NCBI RefSeq assembly: GCF_900129965.1
Contig: NZ_FQXM01000023.1
Coordinates: 1 to 64,000 of the forward strand
Length of the DNA: 64,000 bases
Direction: 5' to 3'
From: Clostridium grantii DSM 8605
GTDB lineage: Bacteria > Bacillota > Clostridia > Clostridiales > Clostridiaceae
Part shown: positions 61,919 through 64,000 of the stretch, piece by piece
Numbering within the stretch: the stretch's first letter is position 1
How the letters are laid out: each line of letters begins with the position of its first letter
Notes under the pieces: generated by a model
What the model saw: the letters and a program-made list of their open reading frames with translations, nothing else
What the model was told of the DNA's origin: nothing
Databases searched by the model: none
Position numbers and translations under genes: made by a program

Positions 61919-62710
61919 ATGATTAGAAAATTAACTGAAAATGATAGACAAATAGTTTTAGAATTTTTAAGCCAGGAAGCTGCTATAAATTTATTCATAA
62001 TAGGGGATATTGAGAATTTTGGATTTGATCAGGACTTCCAAGAGTTATGGGGAAGTTTCAATAATGAAGAAAAAATTCAAGGAGTTTTACTACGATATCA
62101 TGAAAGTTTTATACCTTACTATAAAGATAAAAGCTTTGATTGCAAAGGATTTAAGGATATAATTCTTAGTAATAAAGGTAAAGTGATTTTGTCAGGTAAA
62201 GAAAGTGTTGTAGAAAATTTTAAGGATATTTTACCTGAGGCTACAAAGAAATCAACATATTTTTGTGAGCTTAGAAATAAAGATAAACTGCTAAATGAAT
62301 GTGAGAGCATAGAAATAGCTCAGATTGAAGATGCAGAAAAAATTTATAATTTATTGGAAACAATAGATGAATTCAATGCAACGGATACAAATTCTATTGA
62401 AAGAATTGAGAATAAGCTTAAAGCAAAATCTGGACGTATATACTTTATGAAGAATGAACATGAAGAAGCAATTAGTGTGGCTCAAACCGATGCAGAAAAT
62501 AGATATTCCGCAATGGTAGTTGGAGTTGCAACAATTAAAGAATACCGACACAAAGGTTTTATGAGTCAATGTTTATCAAAACTTTGCTTAGATTTATTAA
62601 ATGAGGGAAAAACTTTATGTTTATTCTATGATAATCCAGAAGCAGGAAAAGTTTATCATAAATTAGGATTTGAAACTATAGAGAAATGGACGATGCTAAT
62701 TAAACTGTAA
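61919..62710 (+). CDS. GNAT-family acetyltransferase
   Basis: A 263-aa two-part protein. The N-terminal half (RKLTENDRQIVLEFLSQEAA, NLFIIGDIENFGF) is the degenerate GNAT fold seen in relatives. The C-terminal half has the acetyl-CoA site GVATIKEYRHKGFMSQCLSK and LFYDNPEAGKVYHKLGFETI. Substrate unknown. Ribosome site GATGGGGA. Confidence 0.85.
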   Translation: MIRKLTENDRQIVLEFLSQEAAINLFIIGDIENFGFDQDFQELWGSFNNEEKIQGVLLRYHESFIPYYKDKSFDCKGFKDIILSNKGKVILSGKESVVENFKDILPEATKKSTYFCELRNKDKLLNECESIEIAQIEDAEKIYNLLETIDEFNATDTNSIERIENKLKAKSGRIYFMKNEHEEAISVAQTDAENRYSAMVVGVATIKEYRHKGFMSQCLSKLCLDLLNEGKTLCLFYDNPEAGKVYHKLGFETIEKWTMLIKL

Positions 62711-62720
62711 TAAAATAAAA

Positions 62721-62768
62721 AGTAAAGGGATAGAAAAATACTATATTTAAGTATTTCTCTATCCCTTA
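62721..62768. terminator. bidirectional terminator, convergent genes
   Basis: AAGGGATAGAAAAATACT pairs with AGTATTTCTCTATCCCTT (one mismatch), A-rich before and T-rich after. Confidence 0.88.
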
Positions 62769-62772
62769 AAAA

Positions 62773-64000
62773 TTACTTGCCTTTTCTAGTAGGAACAGCT
62801 CTAGTATTTTTCTTTCCAGCTGGATTCTTGCCATAGCTGCTTTTTCCACTAGGCTTAGAGTTATTCTTACTATTGGATTTTTTAGCTTTTGAAGTTGGTT
62901 TAGAACTATCTTTACTAAAACTTTTATTTGATTTAGATTTAGTTGATTTTTTACTTTTAGAAGATTTTCTTTCTGCGTAAAGCAAATCTTCATTGGTAAT
63001 ATCAAAATCGCTATTTTTACTATTTTTATTTGAAGTGTTTTTTGAATTTGTTTTAGTTGATGAAGTTGAAGGTTTTTTAGACCTAGGGTGATTTCTTTCA
63101 AAATCCACTTTCTTTTCTTTGGGTTTTATTAAACACTTTGGACCAAATCCTATTAAGTCTTCTCTATTGGCTTCAACTAAAGCAGCTCGAACAATATCAT
63201 ACTTTTTTGGATTTCTAAACTGAAGTAAGGCTCTTTGCATAGCTTTTTCGTTTTTAGTTCTTGGAATATAAACTTCTTTCATAGTTAATGGATCAAGTCC
63301 AGTATAAAACATTGCAGTGGACAGTGAACCAGGTGTTGGATAAAAATCTTGAACTTGCTCAGGTTGATAACTTATATCTCTTAAATATTCTGCAAGCTCT
63401 ATAGCAGAAGCTAATGTGCTTCCTGGATGACTAGACATTAAATAAGGAATAATATATTGTTTCTTACCAGCTCTTTCAGTAAATTTTTCGAATTTTTTTG
63501 TAAAATTATCATATGTTTTTCCAGATGGCTTACCCATATATTTTAAAACATCGGAAGAAACATGTTCAGGAGCTACTTTTAATTGGCCACTAACATGATG
63601 CTCAATAAGTTCTTTAAAAAAAGTGTTATCCTTATCAGCCATCATATAATCATATCTAAGGCCAGAACGAACAAATACTTTCTTCACTTTTGGTATTTTT
63701 CTTAACTTTCTTAGAATATTTAAATATTCCATATGATCCACATCTAAATTTGCACAAGGATTTGGAAACAAGCACTGCTTGTTTTTACAAGTACCTTCTT
63801 TTAATTGCTTTTTGCAGGAAGGCTGTCTAAAGTCTGCTGTAGGACCACCTAAATCATGAATATAGCCTTTGAAATCTTCAAAATTCACCATTTCTTCAGC
63901 TTCTTTTACGATGGATTCTTCACTTCTGCTTTGAACGATTCTACCTTGATGAAAAGTTATAGCACAAAAGGAACAATTACCAAAGCACCCTCTAGAACTA
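62773..64000 (-). CDS. YgiQ-type radical SAM protein, 5' end outside window
   Basis: The minus-strand frame is open to the right edge. It begins inside the radical SAM motif SRGCFGNCSFCAITFHQGR (CxxxCxxC) and continues with YIHDLGGPTADFRQPSCKKQ, SGQLKVAPEHVSSDVLKYMG and QEQVQDFYPTPGS-like text, as in the YgiQ/UPF0313 family. The last 110 residues are a low-complexity Ser/Lys/Asn tail (KSSKSKKSTKSKSNKS), far more basic than the usual C-terminus and suggestive of RNA or ribosome binding. The ATG near 63891 is internal, not the start. Confidence 0.9.
   Translation of the reverse strand, partial: SSRGCFGNCSFCAITFHQGRIVQSRSEESIVKEAEEMVNFEDFKGYIHDLGGPTADFRQPSCKKQLKEGTCKNKQCLFPNPCANLDVDHMEYLNILRKLRKIPKVKKVFVRSGLRYDYMMADKDNTFFKELIEHHVSGQLKVAPEHVSSDVLKYMGKPSGKTYDNFTKKFEKFTERAGKKQYIIPYLMSSHPGSTLASAIELAEYLRDISYQPEQVQDFYPTPGSLSTAMFYTGLDPLTMKEVYIPRTKNEKAMQRALLQFRNPKKYDIVRAALVEANREDLIGFGPKCLIKPKEKKVDFERNHPRSKKPSTSSTKTNSKNTSNKNSKNSDFDITNEDLLYAERKSSKSKKSTKSKSNKSFSKDSSKPTSKAKKSNSKNNSKPSGKSSYGKNPAGKKNTRAVPTRKGK

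Overview
The window is about 64 kb of low-GC (roughly 30 %) chromosome from a Gram-positive, endospore-forming anaerobe of the Clostridia type. The evidence is the AT-rich codon use with many TTG/GTG starts and strong GGAGG ribosome sites, a SpoIVFB-type sporulation protease, a selD gene with an in-frame UGA (selenocysteine), FeoAB iron uptake, ferredoxin-rich ATPases, and the Firmicute order maf-radC-mreBCD-minCD-spoIVFA/B-rplU-ysxB-rpmA-obg. The genus cannot be named from sequence alone. Most of the window is core chromosome; the only clear mobile element is the cut-off IS110-type transposase at the left edge.

Layout. 1-310: 5' end of an IS110-family transposase (minus strand) with a strongly structured leader. 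533-4492: polA, coaE and a soluble lytic transglycosylase. 4554-4962: tRNA-Leu(GAG) and a 6S-like RNA with its own promoter. 5226-8973: a c-di-GMP GGDEF/EAL receptor and three small genes. 9088-10550: an amino-acid ABC binding lipoprotein and permease under a promoter with a perfect palindrome in its spacer, but without an ATPase gene. 10720-13614: DUF502, a Met-rich protein, a secreted NlpC/P60 hydrolase and a SPOR protein. 13908-23902: the cell-shape and septum-placement block maf-radC-mreBCD-pbp2-minCDE-rodA, followed by mgsA. 24377-33435: spoIVFA-like/spoIVFB, a radical SAM/DUF2344 pair, a DEDDh exonuclease, rng, the L21 leader with rplU-prp-rpmA, obgE and yhbY. 33584-35948: a divergent cis-prenyltransferase, a stretch of decayed genes including a ThiY fragment, and a TauE permease.

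36257-42924: a metal/Fe-S block. It has an Mrp/NBP35 ATPase, two NifX-like proteins, two MinD-type ATPases with ferredoxin inserts, a Fur-family regulator and a DUF134 regulator, convergent with feoAB. Its composition resembles the orange-protein (ORP) complex loci of sulfate reducers and is the best candidate here for a poorly described system. 43026-48151: an AraC regulator divergent from a hexuronate pathway (uxaC, uxuA, mannitol-dehydrogenase-family oxidoreductase). 48362-54569: Rpn nuclease, SPL-like radical SAM, peptide deformylase, ferredoxin, GNAT, nadD-yqeK, ridA and a pseudouridine synthase. 54594-57995: dacF, comEA and selenoprotein SelD. 58235-64000: CPBP protease, DUF1189, a metallophosphoesterase broken at an A7 run, DUF4003, GNAT and a partial YgiQ-type radical SAM protein.

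Working together: the mre/min/rodA/pbp2 block, dacF, the lytic transglycosylase and the NlpC/P60 hydrolase build and remodel the wall. Prp processes the L27 precursor made by the same operon. SelD implies a selenocysteine system elsewhere in the genome. Many intergenic gaps hold clear intrinsic terminators and several promoter-embedded inverted repeats that look like operators.
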